64,000 nt of DNA from Metridium senile (GCA_949775045.1 OX459096.1:40148158-40212157), one strand, 5' to 3'; positions 24,358-36,249 are shown, counted from the stretch's first letter. A program made the numbers and translations. The notes: generated by a model from the letters alone, not told the origin.

Positions 24358-27300
24358 TTGTGTTCAAAATATTCGCCAATATTGCCAATATTGGCGAATA
24401 TTTTGAGCGCAAAAAAAAAGAGTCTGCATAGCTGTAATATCCATATTTTCGATGGCCTAGTGAATTATTCCTACTCAAAACACATAAGAGAAATTTATAG
24501 CCATTTCCCAAGTGTTTTTAAAATTGACGTGCAAATTTTGGTCGACCTAGAGCTCTCTGCTCACACGGTAAATAATGGTTGTTTGTTGGGATGATAGTTT
24601 AATTTTTATTATACGAATACTGTCCTTAAAGAAATTGAATGTTTTCATTGTCAATCAGTTCCTGGCATGTATTTTTTATACTCACTGGATACACTAGCCT
24701 TACTGTGTGCACTAGGACTGGGTACACTAGGTGGGGGATCAGTAATACTTATGTTAGCACAAGCACCTTCACAGCAACAATTCCCAGTAAATGTTGCTCT
24801 CTGCAATGAAAATAAATAAAGCAACATAACTAAATGAAAAAAAATAATAATCAACAAGAGCATAATATAGATAAAAGTGGACAAACAAGATAGTCAACAT
24901 CTGAAAATTTGTTAAAACAGTATGAACTGCATGTGCAAACGGTCTGTCTGCAAGAACAAAATTCAGTGTATTTATCATTAATTTATTTACCATACAGCAA
25001 ATGTATTTTTAAAGACTTTTATACAAAAAAATAAAACATACATAAAAAATATATATACAAAAATATTACATTTGTCAATATTACAAGTCATGCATTTCAT
25101 TTCTCAATAATTACCAGTATCCCATTTTTGTCAGGGTCATATGTCAATTTTGGACTTTTAACACCACTTTTAGCACACATCATCCTTATTGCCACTTTTA
25201 TTTTTGAAGCATCATCCCTATAGGGATAATAAAAGCAATTGTTGTTTGAAGATGGTAAGAGAAAACACCTTTTTTTTTTTTTTTAATGGACATTTTAGGG
25301 ACCGGTCATTTTGTATCGGGAGGGGGGGGGGGGGGGGGGAATTGGTGAAGGAGTTGGGGTGGCTGGTGGCTTTGAGGGAGGCCACCTGGACAAATTTAAT
25401 TTGGGATCTAGGAGGGGCCAGACAAAAGTAATACGATACACAATATACAGATGTTGTACACTTGTTCAATATTTCTGTCAAGACGCTGTTTCTTTCTCTT
25501 TTTAGCTTCCCTGGTGTTGTTGTTCTGTTTTTGGTTTTTCTGAGGTAAACTTTAAAAATTCGCGTACACTCTTCCAACTTCTTTTTGACTATAACTATTT
25601 TACCATTAACATCTGCAATTATTCTTTCGATGATCGCTATAGCTAGTCGTTTCTCATTAAAGTTATGTTCAAATGTTCTTCAATCCTTCAAAGCTCTTCC
25701 ATTCTGGTAGAACAATGCATTGTCATGTTTCTTCACTTGTTACAATGTCACATTAAGTTTGTTGAGTTTCGCGTTATGTTAATCAATGGCGTGGTTTAGG
25801 CGTCTACTTTCACCTGGAGTTTCACAACTTTGCTGGTACAACATACATATCTATCAGAACAGGTTTCAGCTTCTTGAGACATTTTTTCTTCCGTTTGAAG
25901 GAGATCAAACTGTTTGTTGTAAAACTATTCCTAAATGCTTGGTCACTTTCACGCGTTGTTCTCATTTTTAATTGGTCTCTGCCACTATCCTCATGTAGAG
26001 GATCATTATGTAACGGCATATTGCAAAACACCAATCAGTTCAGAACGAGAGGTAGATGACATGAAATACTGAAAGTGTGGCCCTAGTTGCTGACAAGTTT
26101 ATTGTAAAGATAAAACATGTAAAGGATTACCTTCAACATCTTAAAGTTATAAAAAGTTCAGAAACATTTTTTCAATAACCACCAGCCCAGGCCCCCTCCT
26201 CCCGATAAAAAATGACCGGTCCGTTAGCATAAAAAATTGGTCGCGATTCTAGTGGATGCATTGATTCCTTATACTCGAAATTAATCTAAAGCCTGTTATA
26301 TGTCATCTAAGCAATTCATTTATGTGATTTACAGATTTACATCAATATTTTCACATTATCTTTGTTATATATCATAATTTAATTTACTTTTAGTATTTAT
26401 GTGTACGTTTATCTCAACACATCACTGGCTCTATTATTATTTTTATTATAAGTATTTGTACACTGGTGTGTTTAGTACATGTACATATTAAGTATGAACA
26501 TATGAATTAGCTCCAGTTTCTAAAGCCAGAATTAAATACAGGTCCAATACATAACAACTAGTACACATTAAATATATGTCAAATACATATTAAAGTATAT
26601 AAAGTTCTCCTAAAGGAGTGATAGTATACAAATATACAACAGTGTACACATGGTTTATTCTTGCCTGAACATTTGATATAGAACGAGCCTTGAATGAGCG
26701 TCAGTTCCAGTGGCTTTGAGAAATGCAGATTTTTGATGTGACCCATACGATTCGCAATATTTCCCAGACAGGAAATAATACGTATAACGTGCAAACTAAA
26801 GACACACATTAAAAAAAAGCTATAATTAAAACTGCAAAAAAGCCCCCCCCCCCCTTTACCCAAACCTCTTGTGAAAACAATATAGCACCTCATATATATA
26901 GTCCCTGGGATTATATTTTCTCTCTCCCATCTTCATATATACAAGCTAGGTGAATGCTATAAATTCAATTTGTTTTAAGTATTTTTTATTTCCCTGTAAA
27001 AGCAGCTGGGCCAACGTTTCACAGTTTAGAATTACAATTAGCCATACAATAAATAAAAACACAAACAAACAAATACGACAAGACATGCAATTTATGTGTA
27101 ACAGGGTATGGTTGAATTGCAATTGGTATAGAAAATAGGATTTTCATTCCTGCTTTGCATCGTCTTGGCAGGTAATACCTAATTTGTATATTATGCAATT
27201 TTAAAATTGACTGCTGATTACCCGCCCTATCACTATAACAAGGAAGTCCCCCCTGAGCATTAGTATCATTGACCAAAAATATTTAAAGAGCAATTAAATT

Positions 27301-27433
27301 ACATACCCCAGTGTTTATGCATGCTTTGTCCCAAGGTCGCACAGTTTCATTAACAAATATGTCAAAGTCGTTACATGGTGACCATGCAATATACCAGCCT
27401 TTTGATGATTCCTGATATCCCTTGGCAGTATAG
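23706..27433 (-). CDS. MRH-like type I membrane protein, gene B (exons 2-6)
   Basis: Exons by homology to gene A are 27307-27433, 26665-26795, 25115-25217, 24686-24800 and 23706-23890. Their phases are identical to gene A and all frames are open. Exon 2 has GWYIAWSPCNDFDIF; exon 3 is diverged (YESYGS-like region, RLVLYQMF); exon 4 is strongly diverged (KVAIRMMCAKSG) but kept in phase; exon 5 has NCCCEGACA plus a Pro/Ser-rich extension. Exon 6 is a helix (WLILGGSISGAVVLAVIIVIAI) with a tail ending EQRPLLE. Intron 3 starts with GC rather than GT. No exon 1 was found between 27434 and about 33000; intron 1 would contain the THAP-DDE transposon. The gene may be functional with a distant first exon, or may have lost it. 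Confidence 0.65.
24345..24428. repeat. 84-bp hairpin at the duplication edge
   Basis: TGCAGACTCTTTTTT...CAAAATATTCGCCAATATTG pairs with its inverse. It is present only in copy 1, exactly where similarity with copy 2 ends. Confidence 0.6.
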
Positions 27434-27684
27434 CTGCAAATATTTGCACAAAATAGTATATATGTCATACTTCTTAATTCTTATCATTTGAGTCACTTGT
27501 GAACAGGACTGGGATATGACCTAATTCTGGGATCTGACCATGTAACTGGGCCTTGTACAGATGCCTTGTACAGGTGAAGGGGTTGGTTAGCCACTCCCCC
27601 TTGTATTTCAGTGGAATGTACTAGTGATAAAACAATATAAGATTACATGCCAGTTTATTCTGTATAGATCGATTTCACGTGACG

Positions 27685-28065
27685 TCACACGCATCGTGGC
27701 AGCCATATTGGTGTACCTCTCGGGTTGCAAATCACATGTAAATCTATGCAAACGCACTCCAAAACTATTACTTTAGCAACTATTTCATCGAATTCTAGCG
27801 GAATTATGGCAACTGCACAGGATCCAATCCCTTTTCCAGGATCCCAAACCTTCGTTACCAACTTCTGAATACGCTCTGAAGTTAGATTCAGCCGTAAAAA
27901 AGCGTTATTTGGAAAAGATCGACCCGTGTTGATCAGTACAAGACAAGAACTTCGACCCGGACTTCGACAGTTGTCAGTAAGACACTTATCGGATGTTTTC
28001 CCACCCCAAGCTTGGGATACAATTGAGATACTACCTTGGGGAGTAATTCCGATCAGGACTTCCAC
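27685..28065 (-). pseudogene. DDE-type transposase fragment
   Basis: The segment [19 protein letters not shown], then [10 protein letters not shown], resembles the conserved stretch around the second catalytic region of DDE_Tnp_4 transposases found with THAP domains. The downstream reading does not match the expected ADRGF motif, so further frameshifts are likely. It is a fragment and not functional. Confidence 0.5.
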
Positions 28066-28424
28066 AGTGTTGTGCGGTTGTGGCTCTTGTAGGAAGGAAT
28101 ACCGATCGGTAATACTGCACTTTCGAGCTGTTTTATATACACCTTCGAGCCATACATGAAAAACATGTTTATCTTAATGAATCCTTTATAAATCGACAAT
28201 AAACTCGAGCTCGCCATAATAAAATGTTCGATTTGTCAAACATATTATAATAAAAACACACTACTCAAAGGTTAATAATTGTTTTACGGCTAAGATTGTG
28301 TTTGTGTTTCAGTTTCAGTGTTCTTCATAAATAATCGCTTGGCCGCGGCATTAAACTCGGGGAAAACTTACATTTGTCAAACTTATTATAACACAAATAC
28401 ATTAGTTAAAGGTTTATTATCCAG

Positions 28425-28683
28425 TCCGGGTTGTATCTGTCCCAGCTTTTGGCAGCCCGGTCAGAGATGAAATGCTTCTCGCAGACTCGACTGACTGTGT
28501 TCGACTGACTCCGTGTCAGAGGTCTTGTCTACGTATGGCTTTAATCCACTCCTTTCGCCTGAATTCTGACAACTTTTTCGCTTCTTTGCCTTTGTTAGTA
28601 ATTACTTGAGGTACTCTTGCAAAATATACACCTTGATGTCTGCGACTTTTAGCTCCACATCCAAAAATCAAACACATCACCAT
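28425..28683 (-). pseudogene. THAP domain of transposase (frameshifted)
   Basis: Starting at the ATG 28681-28683 it reads MVMCLIFGCGAKSRR, then [25 protein letters not shown] and, after a frameshift, [16 protein letters not shown]...NPDW. The C-x4-C pair, the Pro and Trp, and the CxxH pair are the zinc-binding C2CH signature of THAP DNA-binding domains. The frameshift lies in a short GTCAGTCGA duplication. Confidence 0.75.
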
Positions 28684-28828
28684 CTCGCTCGATCCCGATC
28701 GAGGTACACCAATATGGCCGCCAATTAAAAATTGGTCACGTGACTGAAATCGATCTATTGTTTACCGATCGAGGTACACCAATATGGCCGCCAATTAAAA
28801 ATTGGCCACGTGACTGAAATCGATCTAT

Positions 28829-30298
28829 ATAACAGTATCCTAGCAATTGCATCATACTGTAAGGGGGGGGAGGGGGGTCACTCCCTTTGTCCATGGGTAG
28901 GGGTGATCGGCGAGGGTTTTTGAACACGACCCCGGCCTAATGTTAAAGACATCAGCCAAGCAAACTGACATGCATCGTCTCGTACCTATTATTGAACAGC
29001 AGCCAAAACTTATCGTAACTTTTTAGTCGATGAATAAACCTTCGAATAAAATCAAAATCTTTTGAAAAGGTATTTTCCTTAGCGAAATATTTAACAAAAC
29101 GTATTTTATGGCCAAATAAATATAATGACGAAAGTGTCATAATCCGTCCTAATCGCAGTGTTGCGTGATTCATTCCTGTGGAGCTTTTTTCGGCAAATTA
29201 TTATAATTAGCATACACAACGTGCAAGACTGTTTACAGTTCGGATATATGTTGAAAGTTTTACTTTAAAACCCGCTTTAATATCGCCTACATGTCAAAGA
29301 GAGAGAGGAAAAACCCTTGGAGTTGGTTGGTTCGGTGACCTTTCGTGATCCCGATGACAGATAGAGACTCAATGTTTACACAACTTCAAAGCCTTATAAC
29401 TTTGTTCGAGTTTAATGCGTATAACACAACTTTGAGCGAATTGATCTAAAAAAGTTTTCAACCAAATAGCCTGAAAAATGCCATGTAGCATTATCAACTC
29501 AACAAAATTCAAAACGTGTGAGCGTTTGTCGAATAACAGCTTAGTTTTAGATTTATGACCAAAAGTTTCGAATTTCACAAAAATAATTGAATCTCCGGCT
29601 TCAACTCTAATTTATATCTAAACTAAGTAAAATGTTGACAAAGCCTCACACGTTTTGGAAGGCACGTATGTGCTAATTGACATTATGCAGAAAAGTCGAT
29701 AATACAATGAGAACTTGTTTAGATCAATTCGCTCAAACAAAGACGGTCGTTTTGAGTTTAAAGCATCACAACTCTTTATACATTAATATTTTGGTAAAAC
29801 AAATTACACAGGCGTATTCTATGGTTATTTAGCTTTAAAATGATTTGTAAATCTTTGAAATAATATTTAATCTGACGAGCTAATGATTTTTTTACTGAGA
29901 CACCCCGCGAAGGTGGACTGTAACCTTCATTTAATATATCATTGTAGTGTTTGTAAACATTTGTTTCTCTGTTAGTGGGAAATGTGTACAAACGCGACCG
30001 AAATGTTTTTTTGAAAAGCTTAAAGGTCAAACAACTGTCCAATGATTTAAGTAATGTTTAAAGTCCGACAATGATCGAGGACTGGACGGGAGGCTAGGCG
30101 CAGCCGAGGACTGGAACTAATTTCGAATTGGAGGACTTTGACTTTTGAACGACTTCAAATCCTAACTAATTATTCTGAAGGAATCTTTGAATAAAAACTA
30201 GACGCTCTATGAGCGATTACTCGGGCTACTGAACCGAAGGGATTCTGAGGGATTGAAATTCATAATGTATCATACATAGATCATACACAATACATATA
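28829..30298. other. Non-coding stretch
   Basis: AT-rich. A loose inverted repeat (TTGAGCGAATTGATCTAAA near 29431 and its inverse near 29722) suggests an old hairpin element. No gene recognised; exon 1 of gene B was looked for and not found. Confidence 0.4.
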
Positions 30299-30477
30299 CA
30301 GTGGTACCTCTATTAAGCGGTCACCCATTTTAAGTGGCCACCCTCTATTAGGCGGTCACAATAAAAAGTCCCAAATCTATTCCTATACCTATTCTATACC
30401 TCTATTCTGCGGCCAGCCTCTATTAAGCGACCACTATGGAAAGTCCCGAGGGTGACCGCTTAATAGAGGTACTACCG
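30299..30477. mobile_element. Tc1/pogo-type MITE, copy 2
   Basis: The TIR CAGTGGTACCTCTATTAAG pairs with CTTAATAGAGGTACTACCG. It is flanked by TA and homologous to 15412-15592 throughout. Confidence 0.75.
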
Positions 30478-31330
30478 TATACATAGACACTAACTGAAGC
30501 AATTTCCGGTTAGTCATGAGCAAACTGATATTTAAAGCTCTAATACAGGCATATACGTATAGAAACCTATATCCTGAGACACAAATAGGAAAAATGTTAA
30601 TATATCCAAGGAGATGACAGAGCCAGAGTTGTGTTTTATTTTAGGCATTTTAGCCCGCTTGGTGTTTTGATGAATAGGTTGGTATTTTAAAACAGCATTT
30701 AAAATGTTCCATAAATTCAAAGCTATTCTGAGGCACTAATAGGAAAATGTGAAGAAGAACTAAATTGGTTGATTAATGTTAACAAAATGTTTAAAATGTG
30801 CACAAAAATAAACAAATAATCATGTATGACTAATTTTAGGTTATTTTAATGAGAAATGTCCTTATCGTAATAACCCAAATTTCATCATGTTTTTAATGAG
30901 AAAATGAAAACTAAGTCTCAGAAACATTATTATCAAGATTAACCTTTTGAGAAATAAACGTCACGAAAATATAGATTGATAGTTATTGAGGCATTTGTGT
31001 TTTTTTGGGGCTGTATGAATCTGCTCGACTTATAATTCTATGTACCGGGATGCCTGTGTTACAAAGTGTTGACATTTCACCCCGTCCCCTCCCCCCAAAG
31101 CGCCGCTACGACGGTTCAGATTTGAGTATGCGATAACACAGGCAGCCCACCTACTCAATCTGAGGATTTTTTAAAACGAATAAAATATTTTTTACCGCGC
31201 ACGCGCGCCATATTAATATATTGAACAAAAAATTGTTGTTATTTTTTAGCGCGCGGGCGGGCTTCCTGTGATGTATTTGTTTGAATACGCGCGGATGGGA
31301 TTCCTGTGGCTTTTCGTCAAAGTCGTGCGG
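30478..31330. other. Non-coding stretch with CACAGGCAGCCC-type remnant
   Basis: GCCTGTGTTA near 31050 and TAACACAGGCAGCCC near 31135 form a short inverted repeat resembling the hAT-like MITE ends at 148 and 34868. Otherwise nothing recognised. Confidence 0.35.
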
Positions 31331-31339
31331 TGTCGAACA

Positions 31340-31447
31340 TAGCCTCCTATGCAGCCGCTCCTTTGTATCGTCACGCAATACGAGTCTCCCCACGTGGGGA
31401 GACTCGTATTGCGTGACGATACAAAGGAGCGGCTGCATAGGAGGCTA
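31340..31447. mobile_element. 108-bp perfect palindromic microelement with 9-bp TSD
   Basis: TAGCCTCCTATGCAGCC at the left and its inverse at the right meet at CCCAC|GTGGG with no spacer. The flanking direct repeat is TGTCGAACA (31331-31339 and 31448-31456). Because the last three bases of one TSD copy pair with the first three of the other, the visible palindrome is 114 bp (31337-31450). A related locus at 63617-63640 lacks the insertion. A half copy lies at 107-147 plus 483-489. Confidence 0.85.
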
Positions 31448-31456
31448 TGTCGAACA

Positions 31457-31560
31457 GGGTAGGATTTGGACAAGGTGTGAAACTCGGTCACGTGACAAAT
31501 TTAATTTCGCGCGTAGTAAATCAGCCATGGGAGAAAATTTTCGTTTTTCTAATCTTGAAC
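31457..31560. repeat. Dispersed sequence shared with 63635-63715
   Basis: Both loci share GAAACTCGGTCACGTGAC, then TTTCGCGCGTAGTAAATCAG and CCATGGGAGAAAATTT. The palindromic CACGTG core and a start-like ATGGGAG make a promoter or 5' end of a repeated unit possible, but no protein was recognised. Confidence 0.45.
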
Positions 31561-31639
31561 AAATAAATTGCATGTTCGTTGAATTTATCGACGGCAAAAT
31601 ATTATATTTTGTTTTATAAAAACAAACAAACACACAATC

Positions 31640-32250
31640 AATTACAGAATTATAAATGTGCTTTCAAGTTTTTTCTTATAAATAAACCATGTTTGAAAAC
31701 AAGCAATGTGAACAAAAAGGCAGATTTACAATTATCTTTCAATTGTCTCATCAAAATGAAAACAGAAACTGATATTAAAACCTTAAACCTGCAAACGTTT
31801 GATTAAAAGTAAATAAATACATACTTTCAGCAGCCTAAGTAACGTTGTACACATCAAGCTTGTCTTGTTCAAACTGTTTCTTTCTCAGTGTGATAAATTG
31901 CTGTCATTCGGCACGGCTTTCACCACTCAAATAAAATTCAAATTCGCTTGAATTGCTGTATATATATCAGTCTCATGCAAGAGTTCAGCTAAAGGTTTTT
32001 GTTTTTTAGCCACAGAAGTCAACCAAAGCTATGGTTTAACGGTTTTTGAAATGAAATTCCTTCTTTTAAGCTAGCAAAAAGACCCGAGAAGAAAGTGAAC
32101 AGCACCTTGGTCCTTTTTGGTCAAGATTTGCTCAATAGTACACTGATTATGATTGGTTCATTGGGCACTGGTTTTAGTTTTGAGAATTACAATTTTAATC
32201 AGCAAATAAAACTACGTTTTTACGGAAAAACCTGCATTGCTATATTATAA
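31640..32250. other. Non-coding stretch
   Basis: No gene or clear repeat recognised. Confidence 0.4.
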
Positions 32251-32440
32251 AAGCAATAGCAGCCAGTTCCTATGACTCTACCAGTGAAATAGAGCACTTA
32301 GGATGTTGTTAGAAACACTCGAAAAAGTTATAAAATCACTCGCTTTCAGCTGTTGATTTTATAACTTTTCTCGTGTTTCTCCCAACATCCCGCGTGCTCT
32401 ATTTTACCGGTAGAGTCATAGGAACTGGCTTCTATTGCTT
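32251..32440. mobile_element. 190-bp hairpin MITE
   Basis: AAGCAATAG, CAGTTCCTATGACTCTACC and TTATAAAATCA are all repeated inverted around a short centre. No TSD resolved. Confidence 0.6.
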
Positions 32441-33335
32441 AATTCAGGCGTTCAGTGATTGTGATATATTAGATAAAACTAGCTGTTTGACTGTACTATA
32501 TATAATGATGCAGAAGTCACAATAAAGATTACAAATAATACCAGATCTCGTTATTCAAGGTTTGTTTATTATAATTATAGACATTTGCTCTGTCATCGTA
32601 CTCGTGAACCAAGTAGAATACCAACACGATTAATGAAGGCGTTTAAACACCAAAAGTAGGAAGCAGGACGGTTTGTTTATCATAGAATACGCTCAAATAT
32701 ACCCAGGTCTTCTAAGTCACATAATTATATAACTGTACAAAGGTCAACAGCGAGCATTATTCTTCAAAGCTCAAGGGATTGGGACACAAGCATTTATTTC
32801 CCGGATTTATTTCTCAAAGAAGGTTCAAATGTAAAGCCATGTATATGTATATCGTCCCTTTCTTGTAATAGACCAACGTCTCTCTATAAGAATCAGTCAC
32901 AAGTAACCCCCCGTCTACACGAGCAATTTTTATGTGGCAATTTTTATTTGCTCGTGTAGATGAACGTCAAATATTTGTTGTCAATTTGCCATAACTGCCA
33001 ACCCTCCCGGATAATCTGGGATTCTCCAGAATTCGAGCCTTGTCTCCCGGTCTCCCGGATAAAGATTGAAATCTCCCGGATAACGGGTAAATCTCCCGGA
33101 TAATCGATAAAATCAATAGATTTGCTTGTAATTTTATATGTACGGAGGTTTTTTTTTTTTTATTTATTTATTTATTTTTATTTTGGTTCGGAACTTTTGA
33201 CAAGATAAACAATTATCTCTCAATTATCCCGAACTCAAGATTTGAATTCGTCCGGGGTTGGCAGCTCTGATTTGCGTCAGTAATAATTTCGGACAGCGGA
33301 GACGCCTACGAAATAAAGGCTAAATACAAAGCAAG

Positions 33336-33450
33336 ATGGCGCCAATAAAGAAAAGAAAAGTTAATGTTGCTGCAATAACGGCTTTATTAATGATATATCA
33401 AATAGAAAAGACTAAAAAACTAAAAAGAAAATGTTGGGTAAAGCCCTGGA
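33336..33450 (+). pseudogene. Harbinger transposase N-terminal remnant
   Basis: The frame MAPIKKRKVNVAAITALLM... ending KRKCWVKPWK resembles the basic N-terminus of Harbinger transposases (RRRRxxWVRPW-like). After about 38 residues it runs into sequence antisense to the MADF-like gene, so the catalytic domain is deleted. Confidence 0.5.
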
Positions 33451-33640
33451 AAATGGCGGGAAGATCTACTTCTGGCCAATCTTCTCTTAATATGTTAAGA
33501 ATCTCTTCATATTGCGTCTTTTTTATATTACGGTTCTTATAGGTATCACTTCGACAGTTCCATAAACTTTCCCTCACTCGTACTGCCTTCAATAACAACG
33601 AAACCATTGCATCTGTCCATCCACCTTTGGAAGCCGCCAT
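33450..33640 (-). pseudogene. MADF/Myb-like DNA-binding protein remnant of Harbinger
   Basis: From the ATG at 33638-33640 it reads GGWTDAMVSLLLKAV, LWNCRSDTYKNRNIKK and YEEILNILREDWPEVD. This is the tryptophan-spaced three-helix pattern of MADF/SANT domains of Harbinger accessory proteins. It is then fused to antisense transposase sequence. Confidence 0.55.
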
Positions 33641-33889
33641 GTTGGCTGCGCAAATATTTGGTACTGGGGTCTACAGATGACTTCAAAAAATTGCCACATT
33701 TATTTGTCGTCTCGTCCACACGGACAATTTTCGATGTGTGGCAATTTTTATTTGCCACATAAAAACTAACATGCCAGCTTTCAAGCAAATACAGTTGTCA
33801 CATAAAAATTGGCCAATTTGGATCATCTACACGAGCAAATAAAAATTGCCACATACACAATTGCCACATAAAAATTGCTCGTGTAGTGT

Positions 33890-34867
33890 AAACTATATTA
33901 TGATGTAGAGAAGAATCCTGGTCCTAAAAACACACTATAATCCAAGCAAAACAATAACAGCACCAAGGTAATGCTTATCTTTGGACAAAATACAGGACAA
34001 CAATGTGTTGTAAATGAGTTTGTGTTCTTTAATTATAATAACAATGAAATTAATTCATCAAATGATCTTGTAATGATAATGAATGTATTCAGGATCAGTT
34101 GTATACACGATTGTCACACTATATGAATGACAGTCATGACTCTCATGCAATCAGAACTAGCCACAAGTTAAAATGTGTTTGATACTGATTATGAACTTCA
34201 ATATAGTGACAGTTTGACAGGTAATCTACAACAAGAAACTGCAAATTATTCATATGAGATATTGGTAGATAACAAATTTCTACTGAAACTGCGCGTTCAC
34301 GCAGGCGTCTATTTTCATAAATTGTACTTATAATTAAACGTAGTTAGAGCATCAAAGAGAATCCCGAGTTCACGCAGTTATGCGTCTAGTTAATATAAAA
34401 TTCCATATGGAGTATTAGTTTTCATGTTCATTGCCATTGTCGTTTCAAAATAGTGAAATATTCAACTATAAATGGATTTGAAGGACTTCGATTCGAATGT
34501 TTAGGCTGTTTCGATACCATGTGGAAAATCGTCTCATCTAAGGATATGCATGGATTTACAAGCTTCATACTTCATACTTCTTATTTTCAAACGAACCTTA
34601 TTCATTGAAGTAAATAACATTTGTGTGAATCGATCATTTGTGGGTCTTTGTATGTAGCAGTCAATAATATCTTTAGATAATTGTATTTTAAAGAGCTCAT
34701 TGTATAGTTTTTACAGTGTTCTCATTCTATAAGCAGTTGATCATTTCATGAAAGCTCTTTGTTACCCAGCTTCTAGAGGCTCCCTATATATGTAGTCAAG
34801 ATCAAGCTGGGGAAGTGAATTTTTTTAAACACTGGGACTGGTATATCCACAAATATAAAACAATGAT
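33890..34867. other. Non-coding stretch
   Basis: AT-rich; no gene recognised. GTTCACGCAG occurs twice, near 34295 and 34370. Confidence 0.4.
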
Positions 34868-35215
34868 CACAGGCAGCCCAAGCTCTGAATTACGTCATTG
34901 AATATGCTTGTATATTAGTGAATAAAGAATCGAATTACAACAGTTTCAGTGTCTTCACTTTATTCCGCTTCAGTATGTTCACTTCATAATTTGAATAAAA
35001 TACAAACTTTGTGGCATGCTGTTCTATGAATGTTATATTGTCTGTGTGTCGTTTTTTACGCGAAAAACGACTTATTTAGGGGGGAAATTGAAGTTTTAGT
35101 TTGACCTACCTCACCACTTACTATGTGAAGTCACTGAAACTGTTGTAATTCGAGTCTTTATTCACTAACATACAAGCATATTCAATGACGTAATTCAGAG
35201 CTTGGGCTGCCTGTG
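34868..35215. mobile_element. 348-bp MITE, CACAGGCAGCCC ends
   Basis: CACAGGCAGCCCAAGCTCTG is repeated inverted, and the palindrome covers most of the element. It is flanked by CAATGAT (34861-34867 and 35216-35222). The terminal motif is shared with the element at 148. Confidence 0.75.
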
Positions 35216-35222
35216 CAATGAT

Positions 35223-35960
35223 AAGTGGGAATTGGGTTTGAGAATTTAACTTAGCAAAACTATCCAGGGTTATAAGGCATGGGAAATGGGATTAGGACTT
35301 TTCCACCGGCACCCCCATGATAGATTATTTTTAATTAATAATAAATTATTGAGTAAGTCATTTTTGATAATGATATAGTGCTATTTGATATATTGTTCTT
35401 GAACATAGCCTGACAAAGTATCCCATGGATATTCCAGTCATCTTTTTCAATATTTGCTGGGTATCTAACAGTAAAATATGTACATGTGCTCCATAGTGAA
35501 GTTTCTCTTTGTTTGTTTCTTGTATTTTCTAAGTAAAATTATATATGTTGATTACCCTGCGAGCCAGATTCTCCTTTAACTTCTCTCTCCCTGGGATGGG
35601 AAAGTGACTCTGGTTACAGGATATATATTGGTTTCGGTATACAAATAACAGTGCAACTTGGAAATAATGAAATAATAATATCTAGTAAATCAGTAATGGT
35701 AATAGAGTGCTAACACCATATCCATGAAATAAAATATAATTGCTACTGTGTAATAGTATTTAGTGACAATTAGTCACTATCAAAGACAAGTAAAGTTGTA
35801 ATGAGGTATTGTTTCCTTTTGTATTCGTTGTTTCTGGTTGACTTAAAGTGACTAAATAGAAACTATTAGTTAGTTACTATTTTGTTTCTATGTCATGGAT
35901 TTAGTGTTTTCGCTCTACTTAATTGTACTATTTTATATCTATTCTTTGTTCAACTAGTAC
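35223..35960. other. Non-coding stretch
   Basis: No gene recognised. A segment at 35745-35940 resembles 12370-12545 (GTATTGTTTCCTTTTGTATT, then AAACTATTAGTTAGTTA-like), suggesting a dispersed repeat. Confidence 0.4.
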
Positions 35961-35962
35961 CA

Positions 35963-36245
35963 AGGAGCAAGGATGGCACAGTTGGTTAGTGCGCGGCATT
36001 CTGTGCGAGAGGTCCCGAGTTCGATTCCCAGTGACCTCGCATCCTTGTTTCGACTTCTCTCCTTTCCGTGTAGCTTTAAGTAGTTTTAAATACCCTTAAA
36101 ACGGAGCACTGATGGAGAGAGGGGAGTAAAATGAGCACCGTCGGCCTCAAGTTTATCAGTATATAACTGTCTATCAGTATATGACTGTCACGAGTTACCG
36201 ACGTTAAATAAGGTTTCTTTACTTTACTTTACTTTACTTTACTTT
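35963..36245 (+). mobile_element. tRNA-derived SINE
   Basis: The head has a Pol III box A (TGGCACAGTTGG, 35974-35985) and box B (GAGTTCGATTCCC, about 36017-36029) at tRNA-like spacing. A non-tRNA body follows, with a 3' tail of TTTAC repeats. The anticodon-arm region does not fold as a functional tRNA, so this is a SINE and not a tRNA gene. Confidence 0.8.
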
Positions 36246-36249
36246 ACCA

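Larger units (their letters stand above)
27666..28756 (-). mobile_element. Decayed THAP-DDE transposon (ISL2EU-like)
   Basis: The TIR AGATCGATTTCACGTGAC at 27666 is matched by its near-inverse (TCACGTGACTGAAATCGATCT) at 28756, with AT on both outer sides. The element keeps a THAP domain and a DDE-type fragment in the right order on the minus strand. The last ~64 bp of the right end is duplicated in tandem (28766-28828). The superfamily assignment rests on THAP plus DDE plus AT flanks. Confidence 0.65.
32915..33886. mobile_element. PIF/Harbinger deletion derivative
   Basis: The TIR CTACACGAGCAATTTTTATG is inverted at the right end, with sub-terminal GTGGCAATTTTTATTTG repeats. Inside, the starts of the two Harbinger proteins face each other: a transposase N-terminus on the plus strand and a MADF/Myb-like protein on the minus strand, joined near 33450. 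The TSD was not resolved. Confidence 0.65.

Noticed and set aside
25218..25577. 119-codon minus-strand frame with a Pro run
   Set aside because: The Pro run is the complement of a poly-G tract; no domain and no splice context with gene B.
31246..31619. Two overlapping open frames on opposite strands with an identical 30-odd-residue segment
   Set aside because: The identity is a consequence of the perfect DNA palindrome; no protein family is recognised.
27434..33000. Search for exon 1 of gene B
   Set aside because: No match to the signal-peptide/WCAC/DLSPL exon or its AGGTAATT donor was found.
35963..36040. Functional tRNA gene
   Set aside because: Box A and B are present, but the cloverleaf is not maintained and a SINE body and tail follow.
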